This document shows, piece by piece, positions 1 through 6,310 of a stretch of DNA of 10,502 bases (positions within the stretch are counted from its first letter, which is position 1; the number at the start of each line of letters is the position of its first letter). The DNA is from JBDGRJ01 sp042218115 (GTDB taxonomy: Bacteria; Patescibacteriota; Patescibacteriia; Magasanikbacterales; UBA922). A program made the translations under genes and the position numbers. The DNA lies in assembly GCA_042218115.1 (NCBI GenBank), contig JBDGRJ010000020.1, forward strand, positions 1 to 10,502, in the 5' to 3' direction. The notes beneath the pieces are model-generated. The model worked only from the letters and a program-made list of their open reading frames with translations. It was not told the origin of the DNA and did no database searches.

Positions 1-52
1 TCAAAAGACATAGGCAATATGGATCAATATTCACTCAAATAATTTCTAAAAA

Positions 53-664
53 CTAACAGTTACAGGTCTTGATTTTTCTTCCAAGGAATAAGAAAGGGAA
101 TATTATATCGCTTAGGCAGCAAGGAACTACTACTGCTATTAGGACTATTGCGAAAGCTGCTACGAAGTAAAGTAATGAGGCTCCTGTTGTATAGGCCAAT
201 AAGTAGAAAAGACTTGCGAAAACTGAAAGGAAAACATGTAATGAGTGAGAAGTTTTTGTAGAACTTGTTGAAATTCCAAATACGGAACCTACTACTGAGG
301 CTAAAACTATTGTGAAAGGATCTTTAATTATTGGTAAATGGAATTCTGGTTGTAATTGTAAAACTAATGCCCCCAAGTAAGGTAAAAGGACGTCGCTTAA
401 ACTCCCAATAATTATTGAGCCTGAAACTCCAACTAAGAGAGCTTGGAAAATGCTTTTTTTATACTTGTAGAATATTCCCGCTGTTCCGATTCCTGAAACT
501 ATAACGTGTAAAGGATGGACTGCCTCGAAAACTTGCTTAGAAAGTCCTAAGTTAAGGCCAAATTCTACAATAAAGAAAACTGCCAAACCAATTGCCGTTG
601 CCAAAGCTGTAAAAGGCAAATGATGTTTCAATTCGTGAAAAAGGTCTTTTATTCTTTTATTCAT
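53..664 (-). CDS. Polytopic membrane protein of unknown function with internal duplication
   Basis: This 203-residue protein has a short basic, His-rich N terminus (about residues 1-16) followed by five to six hydrophobic segments, so it should be an integral membrane protein. Two halves share a pattern. HPLHV (50-54) is followed about 36 residues later by LSDVLLP (89-95), and HSLHV (140-144) is followed about 40 residues later by LSDIIFP (184-190). A Pro-Cys-Cys (181-183) sits just before the second SD motif, and the tail is Cys-rich (CNC). The repeated His and Asp residues within the membrane region could form a transport path or metal site, but that is inference. I do not recognise a named family. 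The ATG at 664 was chosen because a TATA-like element lies about 25 nt upstream, giving a leaderless start. It lies 37 nt downstream of polB on the same strand, with its own promoter. Confidence 0.8.
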   Translation of the reverse strand: MNKRIKDLFHELKHHLPFTALATAIGLAVFFIVEFGLNLGLSKQVFEAVHPLHVIVSGIGTAGIFYKYKKSIFQALLVGVSGSIIIGSLSDVLLPYLGALVLQLQPEFHLPIIKDPFTIVLASVVGSVFGISTSSTKTSHSLHVFLSVFASLFYLLAYTTGASLLYFVAAFAIVLIAVVVPCCLSDIIFPFLFLGRKIKTCNC

Positions 665-683
665 TAGGCTTGAACTTATTGGA

Positions 684-696
684 TTTTATTTAAAAA
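684..696 (-). promoter_or_regulatory. TATA box of the 203-residue membrane protein gene
   Basis: On the minus strand this AT-rich box reads TTTTTAAATAAAA. Its centre is about 25-26 nt upstream of the ATG at 664, the spacing expected for an archaeal leaderless transcript. It occupies the short gap between the polB stop and this gene. Confidence 0.5.
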
Positions 697-701
697 GTTA
701 T

Positions 702-3173
702 CTAAAAATCTCCCAAGGTAGTTTGTTTCTTTTCTTCGATTAGGTTTTTTGCATCGACCCCGAAGACATCAAAAATGTTTTCTACTGCCGGAAGAATTTG
801 TTTGTGTAAGTAGTATTGTATGTCATATTCTTCGTCTTCTGAAGGCATTTTTACTCGCTCTCTAACTAGTTTTTCTTTTTTACTGTCTTCTGAGTCTGCT
901 ATGTAGTATTCGATTAAATTTCCGGGACTTACTGGGATGTCTTTTTCTTTCATTTTCTTGGCTGCTATTACGTGAGGTGAAACCGATTTATATTCTGAAA
1001 GAGGCTTTTTTAGTTGCGTTTTTATTAACAAATCTTGTTTATTTACTTCTCTGTTTCGGACTTTTTTTGCTGTGTCTTTTACAATTTCCTTTGCTTCCTT
1101 CTCATCTCCATTACTTAGTATTGAGTTTATGACATCGTTTTGAAGTTTCCTTGCCAGTTCACACCAATCTCTTCGGACAGTTTCGAAACCTCGGATTTTT
1201 AGATTTCCTTCCTCATCGATTAAAGCGTATTTTTTCTTGGCCCCTGTTTTTACTGTTCTCTTAGAAACGAACAAGCCGTATTTATGATAACTTTCCAACT
1301 CTAATTCCATTATTCCGGGAAGATTCGAATTAATTCTTTCGAGCATTTCTTCTGCTTGTTCGTTGTTTTTATCTCCTAGAATGAATGCTATTGAATCTGT
1401 GTCTGAATAAACAACCTTGTGGCCTTCGGATTTTATTGTTTCGATTGCACCCAAAATGTGTTTTCTTGCTAATGCTGCTGTTGCGGCTGCAGCTTCACGG
1501 CAATAGTATCTTGCTCCAAAAAATCCCAGGTATCCGTAAGATGAGTTTGCTAAAAGTTTGTAAGCGTTACTTCTTGCCTTGAGGATAGATGAAGGATTTT
1601 TGTTGTATTCTGCTTTGTATTTCTTTCTCAAATTGTAAATTTCTTCGAGCAAATAAGGGAAAAAACCTTTTTCTTTTGTGAAATAAGTCTTGCCCATTTC
1701 TCCTAAGTCCACCTCCAATGCATCTTCTGAAGAATCCTTAAAGTGAGTTGATAAAGAAAGGTTGTAAGAAACAATTACCGAAGGATACATGCTTGTAAAG
1801 TCCCACATTGCTAAGTTTTCATAAAGTCCCGGGGTTGGTTCGAAAACGAAGGCTCCTTCGTATTTTCCTTTCTGCCTTCTTTCGGCTATTTCATCGTGAG
1901 TTGGCCGTTTTTCCGGAATTTCATTGAAACGGCTTAGGTTGTGTAAGATGTGGCTTTCAACATTTTTTGACATTCCGTTACGATTTACATTGAAGACTGG
2001 CTCTTGTGTTATTTTTGAAAATTCTAGTAAGTCAGGCCAAAATTTTTCGAACAGACCTAGAGTTAAAACAGAGTCCTGTAAGTTGTATTCAAAGTATTTT
2101 TGCCATTCGTCTCCGCCAATTTCAGACGAGTGTTTGAATTCGAATTCATTTTTTTCGTCTCCTAAAAACTCGTTTGCGACATCGTTTAGCGAAAGTGTTT
2201 CTGAATCCATGTAGGGAGCATAAGTTGTACTTATGAACTTTAGAATGTCTATGTGGACCAAACCTTCGGTTTTTCCGATTAAATTTCCTCCTGCTCTCGA
2301 TAATTTAGGCTGGCTTCCATCGACGCTTAAAGGAAGTTTTACTCTGAATTTTTCAGCTCTGGATTTTATGTATGGTAGATCGAAACCGTCTGAGAAATAC
2401 CCAACAAGGAAGTCTGGAGAAACAGATTTTACTTCTTCGGCAAAACGCTCTAAAAGCTCTGCTTCGTCTTCTACTTTTTCTGTGTATTCCGGTAAATTTT
2501 CTTCAGATCCTTTCCATGTTATGACTTTTTTATATCCTTCTGAAGAAACTAGAGAAACCATCAAAATTTCTCCTTCTCCAACTTTTATTTCGTCGCACTC
2601 AATGTCGTAAGCTAAGGCCTTAGGCTTAAAGTCTTTTTCTTCTGCTACGCTCCAAGACTCTGCGAAAATGCAATTATCTACATCCAAGGCCATTCCTATT
2701 CCACCTAAATCCGGGGAGTTATCTATTGACTCGCCTTCAACAGAATACCAGTGGAAAGGCCTTACGTCTTTTTCCATTATGTAATGCGTTACAAAACCCA
2801 AATCATAGCCTCGCCTTAAAGAAATTTCAGGCAGGTTTAGTTCGTCTGCTATATCATGTAAGTCTTTATAGTTAGTAGCGTAAATTTTCAAAGTTTTTAC
2901 ATCTCTGCCTAAATGCTTTTTGTCCATAACCTCTACTTTTTCGACTTCTGTTTGTCTGCCTTTTGTGTCAAGCCGGATGCCCTCAACCCTTTCCTTCAAT
3001 GCATTTATGTCAGTTTCTTTTAATTCTGGCTTTAAAATTGCCCACAAATAAACATCACAAGTGTCAATTACCGCCATGCTTTTTCCATTGCTGTCACGAC
3101 CGTAAATTTTAGCATAATTCCTTCCGTTAAAATCAAAATAGGAGTAATCTATTGGAATGAATTCTGTTTTCAT
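702..3173 (-). CDS. polB: Archaeal family B DNA polymerase with 3'-5' exonuclease
   Basis: This is an 823-residue replicative or repair DNA polymerase. The proofreading exonuclease motifs are intact: Exo I DIE with D190/E192, Exo II around residues 258-267 with D265, and Exo III YNLQD at 363-367. The polymerase motifs are also intact: motif A DFTSMYPSVI at 458-467, motif B around 532-551 with the NSSYG core, and motif C YSDTDS at 589-594. The KKKY thumb motif is at 646-649. Residues 817-823 (QTTLGDF) form a C-terminal PCNA-interacting peptide, as in other archaeal PolB proteins. Length is a little above the usual ~770-800 residues, and no catalytic residue is missing. Motif C has Ser instead of the commoner Gly (YGDTDS), a conservative variant. 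The ATG at 3173 has a TATA-like element about 24 nt upstream. The gene follows the broken transglutaminase-like gene on the same strand but has its own promoter. Confidence 0.97.
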   Translation of the reverse strand: MKTEFIPIDYSYFDFNGRNYAKIYGRDSNGKSMAVIDTCDVYLWAILKPELKETDINALKERVEGIRLDTKGRQTEVEKVEVMDKKHLGRDVKTLKIYATNYKDLHDIADELNLPEISLRRGYDLGFVTHYIMEKDVRPFHWYSVEGESIDNSPDLGGIGMALDVDNCIFAESWSVAEEKDFKPKALAYDIECDEIKVGEGEILMVSLVSSEGYKKVITWKGSEENLPEYTEKVEDEAELLERFAEEVKSVSPDFLVGYFSDGFDLPYIKSRAEKFRVKLPLSVDGSQPKLSRAGGNLIGKTEGLVHIDILKFISTTYAPYMDSETLSLNDVANEFLGDEKNEFEFKHSSEIGGDEWQKYFEYNLQDSVLTLGLFEKFWPDLLEFSKITQEPVFNVNRNGMSKNVESHILHNLSRFNEIPEKRPTHDEIAERRQKGKYEGAFVFEPTPGLYENLAMWDFTSMYPSVIVSYNLSLSTHFKDSSEDALEVDLGEMGKTYFTKEKGFFPYLLEEIYNLRKKYKAEYNKNPSSILKARSNAYKLLANSSYGYLGFFGARYYCREAAAATAALARKHILGAIETIKSEGHKVVYSDTDSIAFILGDKNNEQAEEMLERINSNLPGIMELELESYHKYGLFVSKRTVKTGAKKKYALIDEEGNLKIRGFETVRRDWCELARKLQNDVINSILSNGDEKEAKEIVKDTAKKVRNREVNKQDLLIKTQLKKPLSEYKSVSPHVIAAKKMKEKDIPVSPGNLIEYYIADSEDSKKEKLVRERVKMPSEDEEYDIQYYLHKQILPAVENIFDVFGVDAKNLIEEKKQTTLGDF

Positions 3174-3191
3174 GTTCCTGCATAGAAAAAG

Positions 3192-3202
3192 TTATTTTTA
3201 TG
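3192..3202 (-). promoter_or_regulatory. TATA-like element of polB
   Basis: The minus strand reads CCATAAAAATAA, centred about 24 nt upstream of the polB ATG. It overlaps the stop codon region of the preceding broken gene, so polB would be transcribed as a leaderless message independent of that gene. The match to a TATA consensus is only moderate. Confidence 0.4.
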
Positions 3203-3760
3203 GGTTTTCGTTAAACTTTTTTACTAAAGTTTGTTCAGAAATTTGGTAGTGGTCGTAATCTTTTTCATTGAAAACCTTTTTGTGTTTATTAAAATCTACT
3301 ATTAGAGAAGATTCGTTATCTTTAAGCCAAACGTGCCTTCTTCCGCTTGAATTTTGGTTATTGGGATATCCTTTTGCAATTGTTGTATCTATCCCATATA
3401 TGCCTGTGACCAAATGACCAAAGCAAGTCAATTCTCTACATACGCCAACATTCTGGTAAATAATTTCTCCCAAATCCCCTGCGTTTTTCAAAATTCTGTC
3501 TCTATCGGCCCCATAGTTTGACCTTCTTTCATGGCTTTCGAAATCTTTTGTGAATTCTATAAGGGAGTTATAAAATTCAATTTTATCTTTTCTTGTATAA
3601 AAGTTATCTTTGGACCTAATTCCTGTTCTGGAAGAATGTGTTCAACGGCTGAATCGATTTTGTCCGAAAGCTCTTCGGAACTTAAATCTACAGGTAACCT
3701 TTTACCATTTTTTGAATAATAGTCTTTTAACTTGGTTAGCGAATTTATCCAATTACCCAT
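3198..3760 (-). pseudogene. Frameshifted transglutaminase-like cysteine peptidase gene
   Basis: Two minus-strand frames join into one protein of about 187 residues. The first runs from the ATG at 3760 (MGNWINSLTK...) and stops at 3557. The second is open from beyond 3600 through 3198 and carries the catalytic-type motifs. These are a Cys in GVCREL (codon 3438-3440), a His in RRHVWL 35 residues later, and an Asp in IVDFN 13 residues after that. This Cys-His-Asp order and spacing is typical of the transglutaminase-like superfamily. The frames overlap around 3557-3630. A one-base loss in the T run at 3599-3602 (minus strand) would explain the shift. An in-frame TTG at 3491 could start the catalytic part alone, but it has no promoter. 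Alternatives are a sequencing indel or an unrecognised recoding event. The substrate is unknown. It is transcribed divergently from the 98-residue ORF. Confidence 0.7.
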
Positions 3761-3780
3761 GATATTTCTATGTTGCCACA

Positions 3781-3790
3781 ATTTATAAAT
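3781..3790 (-). promoter_or_regulatory. TATA box of the transglutaminase-like gene
   Basis: The element ATTTATAAAT is itself palindromic and is centred 25-26 nt upstream of the ATG at 3760, with a purine-rich BRE-like stretch (CAGAAA) next to it. The spacing supports 3760 over the upstream in-frame TTG at 3781. Confidence 0.6.
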
Positions 3791-3799
3791 TTTCTGATT

Positions 3800-3825
3800 T
3801 TGTTGTTTCTATTTGATTACAACAA
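3800..3825. promoter_or_regulatory. Inverted repeat TTGTTGT/ACAACAA between divergent promoters
   Basis: TTGTTGT (3800-3806) and ACAACAA (3819-3825) are perfect 7-bp inverted arms separated by 12 bp. The centre of symmetry (about 3812.5) coincides with the midpoint between the minus TATA (centre about 3785.5) and the plus TATA (centre about 3837.5). This is the expected place for a regulator acting on both genes. No regulator gene is recognised in the window. Confidence 0.45.
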
Positions 3826-3842
3826 CCAAAAGCTTTATAAAG
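3826..3842 (+). promoter_or_regulatory. BRE-TATA promoter of the 98-residue ORF
   Basis: CCAAAAG followed by CTTTATAAAG forms a strong BRE-TATA pair. The TATA centre is 25-26 nt upstream of the ATG at 3863, so the message should be leaderless. The same BRE-TATA arrangement recurs at 5332-5347 and 6269-6284. Confidence 0.65.
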
Positions 3843-3862
3843 TCCGGAATTAACGTGATGAT

Positions 3863-4159
3863 ATGGTAGGCGAACAAAAGGGAAAGAGAAGCGGTAATCC
3901 CTATAATGGTGCAAAAGACATAGAAGCCTATCTGGAATTAGCTAGCGGACATTATAATAATGGCATACATGCTCTAGATAAAATCGGATTTGAAAATTCG
4001 AACCTAATCCAAGAAGTAATGAACTATAATCCTGCGATAGAAGAAAAAGGACCCACAAATACTGATAAGGGACATAACCTTGCTGATGCCTTAATAAGAA
4101 AATATGGTTCAATAGAGGATATACCAGAAGACTTGAGAAAAGGCAACAAGTCGGCATAA
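3863..4159 (+). CDS. Small soluble protein of unknown function (98 residues)
   Basis: I do not recognise this protein. It has no signal peptide or membrane segment. It begins with a short basic stretch (MVGEQKGKRSG). It then has a predicted helical region (about 17-55) that looks faintly like a single TPR-type hairpin, a Pro/Gly break (about 58-66), and a second helical part (about 70-95). The start is well supported: the ATG lies 25-26 nt after a strong TATA box and there is no upstream in-frame alternative at a fitting distance. It shares a divergent promoter region with the broken transglutaminase-like gene and lies 36 nt upstream of the FEN1 gene, which has its own TATA box. The intact frame and strong promoter argue for a real gene. 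Confidence 0.7.
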   Translation: MVGEQKGKRSGNPYNGAKDIEAYLELASGHYNNGIHALDKIGFENSNLIQEVMNYNPAIEEKGPTNTDKGHNLADALIRKYGSIEDIPEDLRKGNKSA

Positions 4160-4165
4160 CGATTA

Positions 4166-4176
4166 ATTTTTATAAT
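4166..4176 (+). promoter_or_regulatory. TATA box of the FEN1 gene
   Basis: TTTTTATAATT is centred 25 nt upstream of the ATG at 4196, again a leaderless arrangement. It lies in the 36-nt gap after the 98-residue ORF, so FEN1 does not depend on that gene's promoter. Confidence 0.55.
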
Positions 4177-4195
4177 TCTTCAAACTCTATATCAC

Positions 4196-5239
4196 ATGGG
4201 TTTGAGCATTAGTGACATAATTCCGAAGCGTGAGATTGACCTTCAAGAGTTGAAAGACAAGGTTATTTGTGTGGATGCATATAATACACTTTACCAGTTC
4301 TTGACAACTATTAGGCAGCCCGACGGGACACCTTTGAAAGACAAAAATGAAAATGTTACAAGTCATCTGTCAGGAATTTTTTACAGGAATGCCAACTTAT
4401 TGATTCAAGGATTAAAACTAATCTATGTCTTTGACGGCGAGGCCCCTGATTTGAAGTCTAAAACACATCAAAAACGGAGCGAGAATAAAGAAGCTGCTAA
4501 AGAAAGATACGAAGAAGCTAAGCAAGCCGAAGATTTTGAGAAGATGAAAACTTATAGTGGTCAGTTGACTTCTTTAGATTCTGAGACTTTAAAAGAAAGT
4601 AAAGAGCTTTTGGATGCTATGGGGATTCCTGTTGTTCAAGCTCCTTCCGAGGGAGAGTCTCAGGCGGCTTATATGTGTAGGCATGACAACGAAATTTATG
4701 CCTGTGGAAGCCAGGATTACGATAGTTTGCTTTTTGGGGCGACCCGAGTTGTAAGAAATTTAACTCTTTCAAGAAAGAAAAAAACTTTTTCGGGATATGT
4801 AGAAATTCACCCTGAAGTAGTTGATTTAGACAAGGTCTTGAATGCTTTGGAGATAAATAGAGACCAGTTAATTTGCTTAGGAATTTTAGTCGGGACAGAT
4901 TATAACCCTAAAGGAGTTCCGGGAATTGGTCAGAAAAAGGCTTTGGAGATTGTTAGGCGTAAGAAATACCCTGTAAGAATTTTTGAAGAAGTTGAAGACA
5001 AAATGATGAACCTTGCAGAAGAATACCAATTTAATTGGCAGGACATTTTCGAGCTTTTCCATAAGCCACAGGTTGACAAAGATTTTGATTATAAATTCAA
5101 ATCACCTAACGAAGAGAAGATAAAAGAAATTTTGGTTGATAGGCACGATTTTTCTGAGGACAGGGTCCAGAAAAAAATTGATGCTTTGAAGAAGGCTCGG
5201 GAACAACAAGGACAAAAATCATTGAATAAATGGTTCTAA
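4196..5239 (+). CDS. fen: Flap endonuclease 1 (FEN1)
   Basis: This 347-residue protein is a structure-specific nuclease that removes 5' flaps during Okazaki fragment maturation and base excision repair. It starts MGLSISDIIP, so the N-terminal Gly that packs into the active site is present. The seven expected metal-binding acids are all visible: D27 in VDAYN, D80 in VFDG, E152 and E154 in SEGES, D174 and D176 in QDYDS, and D235 in GTDYN. The helix-hairpin-helix (GVPGIGQKKA) begins near residue 240, and a basic arch region occupies about 85-135. The last eight residues (QKSLNKWF, 340-347) are a PCNA-interacting peptide. Length matches the archaeal family (about 325-350 residues). It is intact, with a TATA box 25 nt upstream. 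It and PolB, which also ends in a PIP box, flank a broken accessory gene and an orphan ORF. Confidence 0.97.
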   Translation: MGLSISDIIPKREIDLQELKDKVICVDAYNTLYQFLTTIRQPDGTPLKDKNENVTSHLSGIFYRNANLLIQGLKLIYVFDGEAPDLKSKTHQKRSENKEAAKERYEEAKQAEDFEKMKTYSGQLTSLDSETLKESKELLDAMGIPVVQAPSEGESQAAYMCRHDNEIYACGSQDYDSLLFGATRVVRNLTLSRKKKTFSGYVEIHPEVVDLDKVLNALEINRDQLICLGILVGTDYNPKGVPGIGQKKALEIVRRKKYPVRIFEEVEDKMMNLAEEYQFNWQDIFELFHKPQVDKDFDYKFKSPNEEKIKEILVDRHDFSEDRVQKKIDALKKAREQQGQKSLNKWF

Positions 5240-5253
5240 TTTCTCGAGAAATT
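5238..5253. repeat. Perfect 16-bp palindrome at the FEN1 stop
   Basis: AATTTCTCGAGAAATT is a perfect palindrome that overlaps the last bases of the FEN1 stop codon. It could be part of a terminator or a protein-binding site. Nothing in the sequence decides between these. Confidence 0.4.
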
Positions 5254-5304
5254 TTAAACCGCCATTCCTACGGTGGCGCATTCTAGGATATGTGGCTTTA
5301 AAAT
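5251..5304. repeat. Long imperfect hairpin between FEN1 and the coiled-coil gene
   Basis: Nested inverted arms pair ATTTTAAA (5251-5258) with TTTAAAAT (5297-5304), GCCA (5261-5264) with TGGC (5293-5296), and TCCTA (5266-5270) with TAGGA (5284-5288). The apical loop is 13 nt. This gives 17 base pairs with small bulges. An alternative, exclusive pairing is CGCCA (5260-5264) with TGGCG (5274-5278). The stretch is more GC-rich than its surroundings, which suggests selection on an RNA structure. It may be a 3' structure of the FEN1 message, a small RNA, or a remnant of a miniature inverted-repeat element. The structure is directly visible; the function is not. Confidence 0.4.
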
Positions 5305-5331
5305 TGTTATTTCTTTCTAATTACAACATAA

Positions 5332-5346
5332 CAAAAGATTTATAAA
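5332..5346 (+). promoter_or_regulatory. BRE-TATA promoter of coiled-coil gene A
   Basis: CAAAAGATTTATAAA resembles the promoters at 3828-3841 and 6269-6283. TATA is centred at about 5342, placing the transcription start near 5367 and leaving a leader of about 7 nt before the TTG start at 5374. It is the 3' end of a 44-bp block (5304-5347) that matches 3800-3842. Confidence 0.6.
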
Positions 5347-5361
5347 CCACTCTTAAGTGGT
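5346..5361. promoter_or_regulatory. Operator-like palindrome ACCACT-CTTA-AGTGGT
   Basis: Perfect 6-bp arms flank a 4-bp centre, starting right at the end of the TATA box and lying upstream of the predicted transcription start near 5367. A protein bound here would block RNA polymerase entry, as archaeal repressors often do. A palindrome of different sequence sits in the same place at 6284-6300. Confidence 0.5.
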
Positions 5362-5373
5362 AATTTTACGAGT

Positions 5374-6180
5374 TTGAAAACAAGAGTCAATAACACGATA
5401 AGAAAGGATTTAGGGAAAGACTTTGATATAAATAAGTTCCTAAACCAAAATCCTATAGAGGCAAGAGACTATGCAGAAGTTTCATCATTAGCACATTCAC
5501 ATAACCTTACGGATTTCAAATATAACTTCAATGCAGGAGATTTCTGGAAAGTTGGGCCTTGTGACAACCGAGTAAAAACTATTCTAAAAAATATAGTTAA
5601 CAATGCCCAAAAAAGGATTAAACAGTTCAACCATTCTATGAAATCCGAACAGACAAGGGATGAAATGTACACAAAAGCAAAACATATGGCTACAAGCCAA
5701 GATGTAGAAGATAAAAAAGAAAAGATTCAAAACTATCTAAGCAACCTGGAAGGTTTTTCTCACCAGCTTCAAATTGCATATAATGACACAGAGAGTAAAC
5801 TAAAAGAACACAAAGAGAAAAGGAGAAATTTGACTCAAGAAATGACTGACCTCAAAATCGAATGCCAGAGAGACAAAGAATACTATAGAGAGCTGATGAG
5901 AAATGGCGACTGGAGCACCTGGTGGGAAGGAGTATTCGGGGCAGGAAAATCGGAATTAAAAAGGAAATTTGCACAAGGGAACTACCAAATAGATATTTCA
6001 AAGACGAACGATCAAGAAACTACATATAGGGCCAGAAGGCAACATATAGAATCAAGATTCGATGACTTCATAAGCAATTACATGGAAACTAGATCTTTAG
6101 AGTCTCAAATTGAAAAAAGTCAAGGAAATGCAGTTAACTATCTGCTTTCTCAAAAGAACATGTTTGATTCTTCATGCTAA
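5374..6180 (+). CDS. Coiled-coil protein A, unknown function
   Basis: This 268-residue soluble protein has no family I recognise. A mixed N-terminal region (about 1-70) is followed by a long charged helical, coiled-coil-like segment (about 75-175). Then comes a compact aromatic/glycine island, W180-x2-WW-x-GVFGAGKS ending at 193, followed by KRKFAQGNYQID (196-207). A second helical, coiled-coil-like segment runs about 213-255, ending NAVNYLLSQK (252-261). GVFGAGKS fits a Walker A pattern, but the paralogue downstream has GSFGLGKG and no Walker B is visible, so I do not call it an NTPase. The start is a TTG, chosen because it lies about 7 nt after the predicted transcription start; the next Met is residue 89. 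It has its own promoter and operator-like palindrome. The damaged downstream gene is its paralogue. Confidence 0.75.
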   Translation: MKTRVNNTIRKDLGKDFDINKFLNQNPIEARDYAEVSSLAHSHNLTDFKYNFNAGDFWKVGPCDNRVKTILKNIVNNAQKRIKQFNHSMKSEQTRDEMYTKAKHMATSQDVEDKKEKIQNYLSNLEGFSHQLQIAYNDTESKLKEHKEKRRNLTQEMTDLKIECQRDKEYYRELMRNGDWSTWWEGVFGAGKSELKRKFAQGNYQIDISKTNDQETTYRARRQHIESRFDDFISNYMETRSLESQIEKSQGNAVNYLLSQKNMFDSSC

Positions 6181-6268
6181 GACACCAAGAAACACAAATA
6201 AACTTCAGACGATTCTCCCTATAAAAAATCTTGCAAAAGATATTAGTTTTTGTTAACTTCCAATATAC

Positions 6269-6283
6269 CGAAAGATTTATAAA
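6269..6283 (+). promoter_or_regulatory. BRE-TATA promoter of coiled-coil gene B
   Basis: CGAAAGATTTATAAA matches the promoter of gene A at most positions. TTGTTA at 6250-6255 may be the remains of the upstream half-site seen in the other two promoters, but it lies about 9 nt closer to TATA. Confidence 0.55.
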
Positions 6284-6300
6284 TTACTACTCATTAGTAA
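6284..6300. promoter_or_regulatory. Operator-like palindrome TTACTA-CTCAT-TAGTAA
   Basis: Perfect 6-bp arms flank a 5-bp centre, immediately after the TATA box. Position and arm length match the palindrome at 5346-5361, but the outer arm bases differ in a compensated way (ACCACT/AGTGGT against TTACTA/TAGTAA). The palindromic property is therefore kept while the sequence has changed. Confidence 0.5.
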
Positions 6301-6310
6301 CAATACGGAT

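Noticed and set aside
1385..2610. Open frames on the plus strand inside the polB region
   Set aside because: They lie antisense to an unambiguous, intact PolB and have low-complexity Leu/Ser-rich translations and no promoter.
3590..3630. Programmed -1 frameshifting in the transglutaminase-like gene
   Set aside because: The overlap contains only a four-T run and no X-XXY-YYZ heptamer with a downstream structure that I can see. A simple indel is the better explanation.
5929..5952. Walker A (P-loop) pattern GVFGAGKS in coiled-coil protein A
   Set aside because: The paralogue has GSFGLGKG, losing the Ser/Thr. No Walker B or other NTPase motif is visible, and the motif sits in a short break between coiled coils rather than in an alpha/beta domain.
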